NCBI GenBank assembly: GCA_900114405.1
Contig: FOSY01000012.1
Location: 1 to 64,000 of the forward strand
Direction: 5' to 3'
Length of the DNA stretch: 64,000 nt
Origin: Lachnospiraceae bacterium KH1T2
GTDB lineage: Bacteria; Bacillota; Clostridia; Lachnospirales; Lachnospiraceae
Shown here: positions 44,752 through 53,146 of the stretch, one piece after another
Position numbering within the stretch: the first letter of the stretch is position 1
Layout of the letters: each line of letters opens with the position of its first letter
Notes under the pieces: generated by a model
Told to the model about the DNA's origin: nothing
Databases searched by the model: none
Seen by the model: the letters and a program-made list of their open reading frames with translations, nothing else
Translations under genes and position numbers: made by a program

Positions 44752-45929
44752 GAAAATTTGATCGCGTGTGTGCGACTGTAGATATGGATGCGTTGAGATT
44801 TAATATGGAGTCGATGCGCAGTAATATAGATCCCAAGGCAAAGATGATGGCGGTCATCAAGACCGATGGCTATGGACATGGTGCTGTCGAGATCGCCAGA
44901 GAGATAGAAGATACGGATTACCTTTTCGGTTATGCGGTTGCAGTTGAAGAAGAAGCACTTGAGCTTCGAAAAGCCGGTATAAAAAAGCCAATATTAATTT
45001 TGGGATACACATTCCCTGATACATATGAAATACTTGTTGAAAATGATGTTCGTCTGGCTGTTTTCAGAGAAGATCAGGCAGAGGAGCTTTCAAAGGCTGC
45101 AGTAAAACTTGGTAAGAAGGTTTATTTCCACCTTGCAGTAGACACAGGAATGAGCCGCATAGGAGTGCAGCCTGATGAATCATCAGTTGAACTTGTGAAA
45201 AAGATGGCTAAGCTTCCAAATGTTGAGATGGAAGGAATTTTTACACATTTTGCCAAGGCTGATATGACTGATAAAGAGCCGACAGAGGTTCAGATAGAGA
45301 AATTCAGCAGTTTTATCAGACTGCTTAAAGAGAATGGAGTAGAGTTCAAGATCCATCATTGCTCAAATTCTGCAGGGCTTATCAGATTTAATGAAGCAGA
45401 CATGGATATGGTACGTGCAGGAGTAACGCTTTATGGGCTTTGGCCTTCGGATGAAGTCGAAAGAGATATCATTCCGCTTAAACCACTGCTTGCACTCAAA
45501 AGCCATATCGTTTATATTAAATATACTGCACCCGGAGTCGGAGTAAGTTATGGCGGAACGTATGTAACTAAAGAAAACGTCAGGATAGCTACAGTTCCGG
45601 TGGGATATGGTGATGGTTATCCAAGGTCACTTTCGGGAAAAGGTTATGTGCTGATACATGGAAAGAAGGCGCCGATACTTGGGCGTGTCTGCATGGATCA
45701 GTTCATGGTGGATGTTACAGATATTCCTGAAGCAGCAGAAGGAGATGAGGTTACTCTTATCGGTCGTGATGGTGATGAAGAGATCACGATGGAGGAGCTT
45801 GGAGATCTTTCAGGAAGATTTAATTATGAACTTGCCTGTGATCTTGGAAAGAGGATACCTAGAATTTATTTGAAGCGGGGGAAAGTTGTTTCGGTCAGAG
45901 ACGAATACGCCAGATGTTTTCAAAATTAA
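44748..45929 (+). CDS. alr: Alanine racemase
   Basis: This PLP enzyme of 393 residues makes D-alanine for peptidoglycan. The PLP lysine is K38 in AVIKTDGYGHG. Other hallmarks are LAVDTGMSRIGV, IFTHFAKAD, HHCSNSAG, and the C-terminal PVGYGDGYPRSLSGKG with the catalytic tyrosine in GVGVSYGGTY, then GRVCMDQFMVDVTD. It follows nnr with a 4-bp overlap, a neighbourhood seen in many bacteria, and overlaps the next gene by 16 bp. Confidence 0.94.
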   Translation: MRKFDRVCATVDMDALRFNMESMRSNIDPKAKMMAVIKTDGYGHGAVEIAREIEDTDYLFGYAVAVEEEALELRKAGIKKPILILGYTFPDTYEILVENDVRLAVFREDQAEELSKAAVKLGKKVYFHLAVDTGMSRIGVQPDESSVELVKKMAKLPNVEMEGIFTHFAKADMTDKEPTEVQIEKFSSFIRLLKENGVEFKIHHCSNSAGLIRFNEADMDMVRAGVTLYGLWPSDEVERDIIPLKPLLALKSHIVYIKYTAPGVGVSYGGTYVTKENVRIATVPVGYGDGYPRSLSGKGYVLIHGKKAPILGRVCMDQFMVDVTDIPEAAEGDEVTLIGRDGDEEITMEELGDLSGRFNYELACDLGKRIPRIYLKRGKVVSVRDEYARCFQN

Positions 45930-46774
45930 AAGATTTATTTAATAAAAATAAAATAGATGAGCAAGATATCATCTCGATGGTAAATGAAAGCCATGAGAAG
46001 GGAGTCATAGAGGCTTCTGAAGCTGAGATGATATCAAATATCTTTGAATTCGGGGATAAAGAAGCTCAGGATATAATGACCCACAGGGAGAATATAATAG
46101 CCATTGACGGTTCTGAAACTCTTGAAAAGGTCGTTGAATCCATGCTGGAGGATAATAAATCCCGTTACCCTGTGTATGAAGAAAATATCGATAATATAAT
46201 CGGTATCCTTCATTTCAAGGATACCATGAAGTATAATGTCAGGTCGGATCTTCGTCAGAAAAAGATCGCAGATATTCCGGGGCTTATTAAGGAAGCTAAG
46301 TTCATTCCAGAGACAAGGAAGATAGATTCTCTCTTCAATACGATGCAGCAGAATAAGATCCATATGGTCATCGTTGTAGATGAGTATGGTCAGACGTCGG
46401 GAATCGTTGCGATGGAGGATATTTTAGAGGAGATCGTCGGAAATATCCTTGACGAATACGATGACGACGAGCTTAATATCCGCAGGCAGGGTGACAATAC
46501 GTTCATAGTGGAAGGTCTTGCTCAGCTTGAGGAGGTTTCAGACCGCCTCGGGATCGAATTTCCGGATGAGGGATATGAAACGCTGAATGGCTTTATGACA
46601 GACAGGCTTGGGCATGTTCCGAAGACAGGTGAAGATTTCGAGACAGAATATGGAGGATACAGGTTCAGAATCGCAAGTGTAAAGGGAAGAGTTATCCGCA
46701 CTGTGCGAGTCGAGAAAATCCCGGATGAAGGTGCAGAACCCGTTGACCCGGGGCCTGATCAAAATACAGATTAA
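45914..46774 (+). CDS. CBS-domain CorC/HlyC-like protein without membrane domain
   Basis: This protein of 286 residues has a short N-terminal region (KGVIEASEAEMISNIFEFGD), two CBS domains (~60-185: DIMTHRENIIAID, SRYPVYEENIDNIIGILHFKD, HMVIVVDEYGQTSGIVAMEDILEEIVGNI) and a CorC_HlyC domain (~200-275). The N-terminal DUF21 membrane domain of full-length transporters is missing, so this is the soluble CorC type, linked to magnesium/cobalt efflux. The ATG lies inside alr (16-bp overlap) and has no clear ribosome binding site, so translation probably depends on alr. Confidence 0.87.
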   Translation: MFSKLKDLFNKNKIDEQDIISMVNESHEKGVIEASEAEMISNIFEFGDKEAQDIMTHRENIIAIDGSETLEKVVESMLEDNKSRYPVYEENIDNIIGILHFKDTMKYNVRSDLRQKKIADIPGLIKEAKFIPETRKIDSLFNTMQQNKIHMVIVVDEYGQTSGIVAMEDILEEIVGNILDEYDDDELNIRRQGDNTFIVEGLAQLEEVSDRLGIEFPDEGYETLNGFMTDRLGHVPKTGEDFETEYGGYRFRIASVKGRVIRTVRVEKIPDEGAEPVDPGPDQNTD

Positions 46775-46819
46775 GGTTGATCAAATTAAGTTTTATTAAG
46801 ATAAGGAGTTTTTAGATTT

Positions 46820-47548
46820 ATGTCAGGACATTCAAAATTTGCAAACATCAAGCACAAGAAGGAAAAGAACGATGCTGCTAAGGGAAAGATCTTTACCATC
46901 ATCGGACGTGAGATCGCTGTTGCCGTAAAGGAAGGCGGCCCGGATGTTAACAACAACTTCAAGCTTGCACAGGTAGTTGCAAAGGCAAAGGCTGCAAATA
47001 TGCCTAACGATACTATCGAGAGAGGTATCAAGAAGGCTGCAGGTGATTCAGATAACGTTAACTACGAGTACTGCACATATGAAGGATATGGCCCTTCAGG
47101 TACAGCTATCATCGTTCAGACACTTACAGACAACAAGAACCGTACAGCTGCAAACGTTCGCTCATGCTTCACAAAGGGCAGCGGTAACCTTGGTACACAG
47201 GGATGCGTTTCATTCATGTTTGATGATAAGGGACAGATCATTATCGATAAGGAAGAGTGCGATATGGGTGCTGATGACCTTATGATGATCGCTCTTGATG
47301 CAGGCGCAGACGATTTCAATGAAGAAGATGACAGCTTTGAAGTACTTACATCACCTGAGGCATTTGAGGAAGTTAAGAAGGCTCTTGAAGAGCAGAATAT
47401 TCCGCTTGCTTCTGCAGAAGTTACTAAGCTTCCACAGAACTATGTTGATGTAACTAACGAGGATGATCTTACAAAGTTCCAGAGAATTCTTGATCTTCTT
47501 GATGATGATGACGATGTTCAGGCTGTTTATCATAACGCAAATATCTAA
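46820..47548 (+). CDS. yebC: YebC/PmpR family protein
   Basis: This cytoplasmic protein of 242 residues begins MSGHSKFANIKHKKEKNDAA and contains EIAVAVKEGGPDVNNNFKLA, MPNDTIERGIKKA, YEGYGPSGTAIIVQTLTDNKNRT and CVSFMFDDKG. Family members have been described as transcription regulators and, more recently, as translation factors that help ribosomes at proline stretches. Length is typical (~240). AAGGAG lies ~12 nt upstream, a little far. Confidence 0.94.
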   Translation: MSGHSKFANIKHKKEKNDAAKGKIFTIIGREIAVAVKEGGPDVNNNFKLAQVVAKAKAANMPNDTIERGIKKAAGDSDNVNYEYCTYEGYGPSGTAIIVQTLTDNKNRTAANVRSCFTKGSGNLGTQGCVSFMFDDKGQIIIDKEECDMGADDLMMIALDAGADDFNEEDDSFEVLTSPEAFEEVKKALEEQNIPLASAEVTKLPQNYVDVTNEDDLTKFQRILDLLDDDDDVQAVYHNANI

Positions 47549-47568
47549 CTGATAAGGATAAAATTCAA

Positions 47569-48048
47569 ATGGCTGATCTTAAAAATGAACTTCCCCGTCT
47601 TCTTTTCGATATCGATGTGAAGACTGGTCTTAAAAATTTCAAAAAGAACCGTTATGAAGATTTTTTCAAGGCTTATCGAGAGGATCTCGGTGGTGTATAT
47701 GAGTTGATCAATGAAGCATATGAAATGCCTGATAAAGAGGAAAAGATCAACGAAGCTGCACTCAGTCTTGTAAATAAGGCTAGGAATAAGCATGAAAATG
47801 CCGGTTTCTTTAAGAAGCAGCAGACGCTTCTTGATATGCAGTGCATGATGGTCTTTTATGTTCTTCCGGGAATTCTTGCTAATGGAAAAGAGGATGACAG
47901 GCTTTTGACTGACTCTATAGTTGGTCAGTGGAGAGCTGCTTTTCCGGAATCTAAAATTGACGCTGCATCATATGATGAGATCTATGCCGGATTCCGTAAT
48001 ACCATATTGGGATTCAGCGTTGAAGATATTTTCTCAAAGAATAAATAG
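47569..48048 (+). CDS. Unknown small alpha-helical protein
   Basis: This protein of 159 residues appears all-alpha, without signal peptide, membrane segment or known motif. It has basic/aromatic N-terminal helices (VKTGLKNFKKNRYEDFFKAY) and a helix rich in Met/Phe (LLDMQCMMVFYVLPGILA). Translation starts 20 nt after yebC and ends 12 nt before the phosphoesterase. Codon use matches its neighbours. I do not recognise it. Confidence 0.78.
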   Translation: MADLKNELPRLLFDIDVKTGLKNFKKNRYEDFFKAYREDLGGVYELINEAYEMPDKEEKINEAALSLVNKARNKHENAGFFKKQQTLLDMQCMMVFYVLPGILANGKEDDRLLTDSIVGQWRAAFPESKIDAASYDEIYAGFRNTILGFSVEDIFSKNK

Positions 48049-48060
48049 TTTTGAGGTTTT

Positions 48061-48861
48061 ATGGGTTTTTCACTGAAAAATTTTGAAGTTAATAATTGGA
48101 CATTTGAGTCAAATAAGATTCTAAAATCATTAACGATGGCGGTCATCTCCGATCTTCACGAATGTGAATTCGGGGATGGCAACCGTCGTCTTTTTGCTGT
48201 ATTAAGGGAACAAGATCCTGACTGTGTGGTGATAGCCGGGGACTTGATAACTGCCAGAGGCGGTGATTGCACTGCTGTGATGGAATTTCTTAAAAATGTG
48301 AGTGCAAGATGGCCTGTTTACTATGGCGTAGGCAATCATGAGCGCAAGGTGCTCGATCTTGAAAGATTTACAGAGCAGAAAAAGCGTCTTGTCAGGGGAC
48401 TTAATGATGCGGGAGTAGGACTTCTGAGAAACGACTTCATAGACATTCCTGAGTGCAATGTGAGAATCACAGGACTTGATCTTGAAAGATACTATTATCA
48501 TAAGTTTACCAGAAGACCTGTTTCGCAGGAGCATCTAAAAGAGCTGCTTGGCAATGCTGATAAAAGCAGATATAATATTCTTTTGGCTCATAATCCGGAT
48601 CATTTTGAAGATTATACCGCATGGCAGCCTGATCTTATATTGTCAGGGCATGTACATGGCGGAATCATAAGGATCGCGGGACATGGAGTTATTTCTCCGT
48701 CATATCATATTTTCCCTAAATATGATGCGGGAATTTTTGAAAAAGATGATGTTAAGATGCTTCTTGGAAGAGGGCTTGGTTCTCATTCCATAAACGTGAG
48801 GATGTTTAACACACCGGAGCTTCTTATGGTAGCGCTTAAACCACTTATGACAGGGGTCTGA
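48061..48861 (+). CDS. Calcineurin-like metallophosphoesterase
   Basis: This protein of 266 residues has the full set of metallophosphoesterase motifs: AVISDLHECEFGDGN (DxH), VIAGDLI (GD), GVGNHERK (GNHE), LLAHNPDHF and LSGHVHGG (GHxH). It resembles YkuE-like enzymes. No clear signal peptide or membrane helix is seen, so it is probably cytoplasmic or peripheral. The substrate (phosphodiester, UDP-sugar-lipid precursor or other) cannot be deduced. It ends 1 nt before scpA. Confidence 0.88.
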   Translation: MGFSLKNFEVNNWTFESNKILKSLTMAVISDLHECEFGDGNRRLFAVLREQDPDCVVIAGDLITARGGDCTAVMEFLKNVSARWPVYYGVGNHERKVLDLERFTEQKKRLVRGLNDAGVGLLRNDFIDIPECNVRITGLDLERYYYHKFTRRPVSQEHLKELLGNADKSRYNILLAHNPDHFEDYTAWQPDLILSGHVHGGIIRIAGHGVISPSYHIFPKYDAGIFEKDDVKMLLGRGLGSHSINVRMFNTPELLMVALKPLMTGV

Positions 48862-48862
48862 A

Positions 48863-49630
48863 ATGGCATTGGACAGAGAAACTACAATCGAAGTAAAACT
48901 TGACGCATTTGAGGGTCCGCTGGATCTTTTACTTCATCTCATTGATAAGAATAAAGTTAATATTTATGATATCCCAATTTCAATCATAACAAAGCAGTAT
49001 ATTGATTACCTTGATGCAATGGCAAAAGCTGATCTGAATATAATGAGTGAATTTCTGGTGATGGCGTCTACTCTGCTTGATATCAAATGCAAGATGCTTC
49101 TGCCTAAAGAAGTTAATGAAGAAGGCGTTGAGGAAGATCCGAGAGATGAGCTTGTACAGCAGCTTTTGGAATATAAGATCTGCAGGTATATGTCTACAGA
49201 ATTAAAAGACCTTCAGATAGGTGCTTCTAAGGTTTTATTCAGAACTGCGCCACTCCCGAAGTGGATAACGGAATACAAGGCTCCTGTGGATTATGATGTG
49301 CTTTTGGGCGATATGACGCTTGAAAAGCTCAATAAGATATTTGAAGAAACATTAAAGCGCCAGGAAGACAAGATAGACCCTATCCGTTCAAAATTCGGAA
49401 AAATCGAAAAAGAAGAGATAAATCTGGAGGACAGAACGGCGTATGTCATGAAGTATGCTGAAGAACATGATAGTTTCAGATTCAGCGAGCTTATAAGTGA
49501 TGTACATACAAAGATAGAAGTTATAGTTACATTTTTGTGCATACTTGAGCTTATGAAAACAGGCAGGTATGCAGTCTCTCAGGAAGCTGAGGGAGAAGAT
49601 ATATTGATCAAAGTAAAGGAAGCGGCTTAA
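48863..49630 (+). CDS. scpA: Segregation and condensation protein A
   Basis: This kleisin subunit of the SMC-ScpAB condensin has 255 residues. The N-terminal LDAFEGPLDLLLHLIDKNKVNIYDIPI and LVMASTLLDIKCKMLLP are diagnostic; the C-terminal winged helix carries the SMC contact. It is coupled to scpB through TAATG and lies at the end of the rex operon. Confidence 0.95.
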   Translation: MALDRETTIEVKLDAFEGPLDLLLHLIDKNKVNIYDIPISIITKQYIDYLDAMAKADLNIMSEFLVMASTLLDIKCKMLLPKEVNEEGVEEDPRDELVQQLLEYKICRYMSTELKDLQIGASKVLFRTAPLPKWITEYKAPVDYDVLLGDMTLEKLNKIFEETLKRQEDKIDPIRSKFGKIEKEEINLEDRTAYVMKYAEEHDSFRFSELISDVHTKIEVIVTFLCILELMKTGRYAVSQEAEGEDILIKVKEAA

Positions 49631-50250
49631 TGGATATGGAAAAAATTGCAGCTATTATTGAGGCTGTTCTCTTCACATCCGGTAAGGCTGTAGAGATAGA
49701 ACGCCTTAAAGAAACAGCAGATGCGACAGATGAAGAGATCACTGTTGCACTGGGGATACTTGAAGAAAGGTATAAAGAAAAAAGCAGTGGTCTGTCACTG
49801 ATCCAGCTTGAAAATTCTGTACAGCTCAGTACCAAGGCTGAGATGTATGATTATCTTATAAAGATAGCTAGTGCTCCGAAGACATACAGGCTTTCGGATA
49901 CTTTGCTTGAAACATTGTCCATAATAGCGTATAAACAGCCTGTAACGAGGCTGCAGATCGAGCATATCAGAGGTGTTAGCTGCTCTCATGCGATCGACAA
50001 GCTTATGGAATATGATCTCATCAGAGAACTTGGGAGACTTGATGCGCCGGGAAGACCGCTTTTATTTGGAACTACAGAAGAGTTCTTGAGAAGGTTTGGC
50101 GTTAAGAGCATAGAGGATCTTCCGGAACCGGCTCCGGACAGGCTTGAAGAATTCCACTCAGAGGCCGAAGCAGAGGCTGATGAGGAAAACAAGGAAAGTA
50201 GAGGAAATGTCGAAGACGACCCTGAAAAACCGGTAAAACTTGATATATAA
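49630..50250 (+). CDS. scpB: Segregation and condensation protein B
   Basis: This ScpA-binding winged-helix dimer of 206 residues shows AIIEAVLFTSGKAVEIERL, LETLSIIAYKQPVTRLQIEHIRG and LGRLDAPGRPLLFGTTEEFLRRFG. The C-terminal ~40 residues are an acidic tail. It is the last gene of the operon; a strong terminator follows. Confidence 0.95.
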   Translation: MDMEKIAAIIEAVLFTSGKAVEIERLKETADATDEEITVALGILEERYKEKSSGLSLIQLENSVQLSTKAEMYDYLIKIASAPKTYRLSDTLLETLSIIAYKQPVTRLQIEHIRGVSCSHAIDKLMEYDLIRELGRLDAPGRPLLFGTTEEFLRRFGVKSIEDLPEPAPDRLEEFHSEAEAEADEENKESRGNVEDDPEKPVKLDI

Positions 50251-50273
50251 AATAAATAAATAACAAAGATTTG

Positions 50274-50314
50274 AATACCCATTTTGTGCTTTTTGTACAC
50301 ATGGGTATTTTTTT
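50274..50314 (+). terminator. Terminator of the rex-scpB operon
   Basis: AATACCCAT (50274-50282) pairs with ATGGGTATT (50301-50309) around a loop that can pair further, followed by a seven-T run. Confidence 0.88.
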
Positions 50315-50359
50315 GAACACATAAAGTATAGAAATTAACTATATTTTTGTATTTTTATG

Positions 50360-50488
50360 TGTTATACTATTTGAAGCGTTAAGTTTTTGACAAGGGGGCA
50401 GTTTGCGCAAATTTGCGGATACTGCGAATTTACCTTGAGTCATTAATATAAACCTACATCATATTATGATTTATGGAGGACTGAAAGT
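50360..50488 (+). promoter_or_regulatory. Promoter and leader of the decarboxylase operon
   Basis: An extended -10, TG-T-TATACT (50360-50368), precedes a leader of ~115 nt. The leader contains a perfect 12-bp palindrome CGCAAATTTGCG (50406-50417), enclosed by GCAGT/ACTGC arms. This may be a hairpin or an operator. GGAGG (50474-50478) is the ribosome binding site. Confidence 0.5.
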
Positions 50489-51904
50489 ATGAGCAATCTC
50501 ACAACAAGCTCAGCGGGTAAGAGAATCCTTTCCTTACTCGATGATAACAGTTTCGTTGAAATTGGTGCATCAGTTCAGGCAAGAAGCACTGATTTTAATA
50601 TGAAACCGAAGGACGCTCCGGGAGACGGTGTGATCACTGGTTACGGAACGATTAACGGAGGGCTGGTATACGTTTACAGCCAGGATGCCGGCGCACTGGG
50701 CGGCTCAATCGGCGAGATGCATGCAAAGAAGATCGTAAATCTCTATGATCTTGCTATGAAGTCAGGATACCCTGTTATAGGACTTCTTGATTCTACAGGA
50801 ATGCGTCTTCAGGAAGGAACTGACGCACTTTTCGCTTTCGGCTCTATTTATAAGGCTATGTCAGATGCATCAGGTGTTATTCCTCAGATTACTGCAATCT
50901 ATGGAAATGCAGGCGGCGGAATGGCAGTTCTTGCAGGACTTTCTGACTTTACACTTATAGCAGAGAAGAATGGTAAGCTTTTTGTAAATTCACCTAATGC
51001 AGTAGCAGGAAACTATGAGGCTAAGAAAGACACAGCTTCTGCAGCTTACAAGGCTGAGGCAGGTGCTGTTGATGTAGTAGCTGATGAGGCAGAACTTGCA
51101 GATAAGATTCGTGAGTTGGTTTCATTCCTTCCTGATAACTGTGAGGATGAGGCATTTTCTGAGGAGTCAGAGGATGATCTTAACCGTGCTGCAGCTGATA
51201 TGTCTGCGTGTGGCAGTGATACAGTTCTTGCAATTGAGAGAATTGCAGATGATGGTGTATTCTTTGAGACAAAGGCAGCATATGCTAAGAATATGGTAAC
51301 AGGCTTCATCCGCCTTAATGGTGCAACTATCGGTGTTGTAGCTAACCGTACACAGGCTGGTGATGAGAAGTTTGAAGCTGTTCTTACAATGGCTGGCATC
51401 AGAAAAGCAGTAAGATTTGTTGAATTCTGTGATGCATACAGCATTCCGCTTCTTACACTTACAAATACAAAGGGCTTCTGCAATTGTGAAAATGCTGAAA
51501 AGGGTATTGCAGCAGAAGCAGCTAAGCTTGCTTACGCATTTGCATCAGCAACAGTTGAAAAAGTAAATGTTATCGTGGGCGAAGCATTTGGTTCAGCGGC
51601 AGTTATCATGAATTCAAAGGCTATCGGTGCTGATTATACATATGCATGGGAAAATGCTAAGATCGGTGCTATTGACGGAAAACATGCAGCAGAGATCTTA
51701 TTCGACGGTGAAGCACAGGATGTTATTTCGTCTAAAGCAGCAGAGTATGATGCACTTCAGACAACAAGCGCAAGTGCTGCAGCAAGAGGCTATGTTGATA
51801 CTGTCATTGATCCTACGGATACAAGAAAGTACGTTATAGGTGCTTTTGAAATGCTTTATGGTAAAGATGGCCTCGAACCATGTAAAAAGAGAGGAACTAT
51901 CTGA
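50489..51904 (+). CDS. Carboxyltransferase subunit, acyl-CoA decarboxylase/transcarboxylase 12S type
   Basis: This protein of 471 residues is in the Carboxyl_trans (crotonase-fold) family, like MmdA or the 12S subunit of transcarboxylase. Motifs include GDGVITGYGTINGGLVYVYSQD, GGSIGEMHAKKIVNLYDLA, DSTGMRLQEGTDAL, YGNAGGGMAVLAGLSDF in the N-half and LTLTNTKGFCNCENAEKGI, VIVGEAFGSAAVIMNSK in the C-half. It is ~40 residues shorter than typical MmdA and rather divergent. It should move a carboxyl group between an acyl-CoA (malonyl-, methylmalonyl- or similar) and biotin. It heads an operon with gamma, biotin carrier, beta and a second carboxyltransferase. Confidence 0.82.
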   Translation: MSNLTTSSAGKRILSLLDDNSFVEIGASVQARSTDFNMKPKDAPGDGVITGYGTINGGLVYVYSQDAGALGGSIGEMHAKKIVNLYDLAMKSGYPVIGLLDSTGMRLQEGTDALFAFGSIYKAMSDASGVIPQITAIYGNAGGGMAVLAGLSDFTLIAEKNGKLFVNSPNAVAGNYEAKKDTASAAYKAEAGAVDVVADEAELADKIRELVSFLPDNCEDEAFSEESEDDLNRAAADMSACGSDTVLAIERIADDGVFFETKAAYAKNMVTGFIRLNGATIGVVANRTQAGDEKFEAVLTMAGIRKAVRFVEFCDAYSIPLLTLTNTKGFCNCENAEKGIAAEAAKLAYAFASATVEKVNVIVGEAFGSAAVIMNSKAIGADYTYAWENAKIGAIDGKHAAEILFDGEAQDVISSKAAEYDALQTTSASAAARGYVDTVIDPTDTRKYVIGAFEMLYGKDGLEPCKKRGTI

Positions 51905-51922
51905 CAGAAAGGATGATACATA

Positions 51923-52717
51923 ATGACTAATTTCAAGAAAAAGCTGGCATTGGTATCATGCGCATTTGCTCTTGTCCTTTCTATGACGGCCTGCGGTAAG
52001 GCTGCAAAAAATCTTGAATATGACAAAAATACAGTTGTTTCAAGAGCTCAAGCTATGGTTCAGGCGTACCAGGAAGTTGATGCTTCTGGTAAAGCTGAAG
52101 AAGTAATGAACTATGACGATGCGCATGTAAAAATTATTGATCAAAACGCGAATGGACTCGTTAGCGGAATAGCATATAAGTCAGGTCTTGAGTCATACGA
52201 GAATGCACTTGAGAGTGTTGGCGGTGAGCTTAGCCTTACAGAAAACCTTTCTGTAAAGTCTGATGAGGAAGAAATTACAGCTGATGTTGATTTCAAAGGA
52301 ACTAATGGTAAGACAGGTAAGATGGAAATCATCATGACAAGTACTTACGAAATTACAGATATTGTTTTCAACGTTGATAAGTCTTTTAATGAAAAGATGG
52401 AGAATGCAGCACTTAATACTGTTCTTGGTATGGGTACTACATTCTGCGTTCTCATCCTCATAGCAATCATCATCGCGCTTCTTCCATACATTGTTGCTCC
52501 ATTTACAGGAACAAAGAAGAAAGCAGCTCCTGCTGAAGCTCCAAAGCCGGCACCGACTCCTGCACCTGCAGCACCGGCTCCTGTTGTTGAGGATCTTACA
52601 GATGACCAGGAACTCGTAGCAGTTATCGCAGCTGCTATTGCAGCATATGAAAGTGAAGCAACCGGTACACCGGTTTCACCTGATACATTTGTTGTACGTT
52701 CACTGAGAAGAAGATAA
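51923..52717 (+). CDS. oadG: Decarboxylase gamma (OadG-like) subunit fused to a lipoprotein domain
   Basis: This membrane protein of 264 residues has a signal peptide with a lipobox-like MTAC (C24) and an extracytoplasmic domain of ~130 residues. A membrane helix (~165-190, LNTVLGMGTTFCVLILIAIII) and a Pro/Ala-rich cytoplasmic stretch lead to a C-terminal DDQELVAVIAAAIAAYE...FVVRSLRRR. The helix and the C-terminus are typical of OadG/MmdD gamma subunits, which assemble the pump. OadG proteins are usually ~80-120 residues without a lipoprotein domain; the extra outer domain is unusual. Confidence 0.82.
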   Translation: MTNFKKKLALVSCAFALVLSMTACGKAAKNLEYDKNTVVSRAQAMVQAYQEVDASGKAEEVMNYDDAHVKIIDQNANGLVSGIAYKSGLESYENALESVGGELSLTENLSVKSDEEEITADVDFKGTNGKTGKMEIIMTSTYEITDIVFNVDKSFNEKMENAALNTVLGMGTTFCVLILIAIIIALLPYIVAPFTGTKKKAAPAEAPKPAPTPAPAAPAPVVEDLTDDQELVAVIAAAIAAYESEATGTPVSPDTFVVRSLRRR

Positions 52718-52741
52718 ATTAATTATTTAGGAGAATAAACC

Positions 52742-53110
52742 ATGAAAAATTATACAATTACTGTTAATGGAACAGCATATGACGTAACTGTTGAAGAGAA
52801 CGGTGCAGGCGCAGCTCCTGCTGCAGCACCAAAGGTAGCACCAAAGGCAGCTCCTGCAGCAGCACCAAAGGCAGCAGCTCCTGCAACTGGCGCTGGTTCA
52901 ATCCGCGTTGAGGCTGGTGCAGCTGGTAAGGTATTCAAGATTGATGCACAGGTTGGTCAGTCTGTAAAGAAGGGTGATCCGGTTGTTACTATCGAAGCAA
53001 TGAAGATGGAAATTCCTGTAGTTGCTCCTTCTGATGGTGTAGTAGCAAGCATCGATGTAGCTGTTGGTGACGCTTGTGAGGCAGGCGGACTTCTTGCAAC
53101 ACTTAAGTAA
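52742..53110 (+). CDS. Biotin carrier protein of the decarboxylase
   Basis: This protein of 122 residues has an N-terminal assembly strand region (KNYTITVNGTAYDVTVEE), a flexible Ala/Pro/Lys linker (~22-52) and a biotinyl domain with K88 in EAMKMEI as the biotin site, 34 residues from the C-terminus as expected. It equals MmdC/GcdC or the 1.3S transcarboxylase subunit. It is the only biotin carrier in the operon and so must serve both carboxyltransferases and the membrane subunit. Confidence 0.94.
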   Translation: MKNYTITVNGTAYDVTVEENGAGAAPAAAPKVAPKAAPAAAPKAAAPATGAGSIRVEAGAAGKVFKIDAQVGQSVKKGDPVVTIEAMKMEIPVVAPSDGVVASIDVAVGDACEAGGLLATLK

Positions 53111-53146
53111 TTAGCAGCTGATCAGAATTCGTTTGGAGGTCAATTC

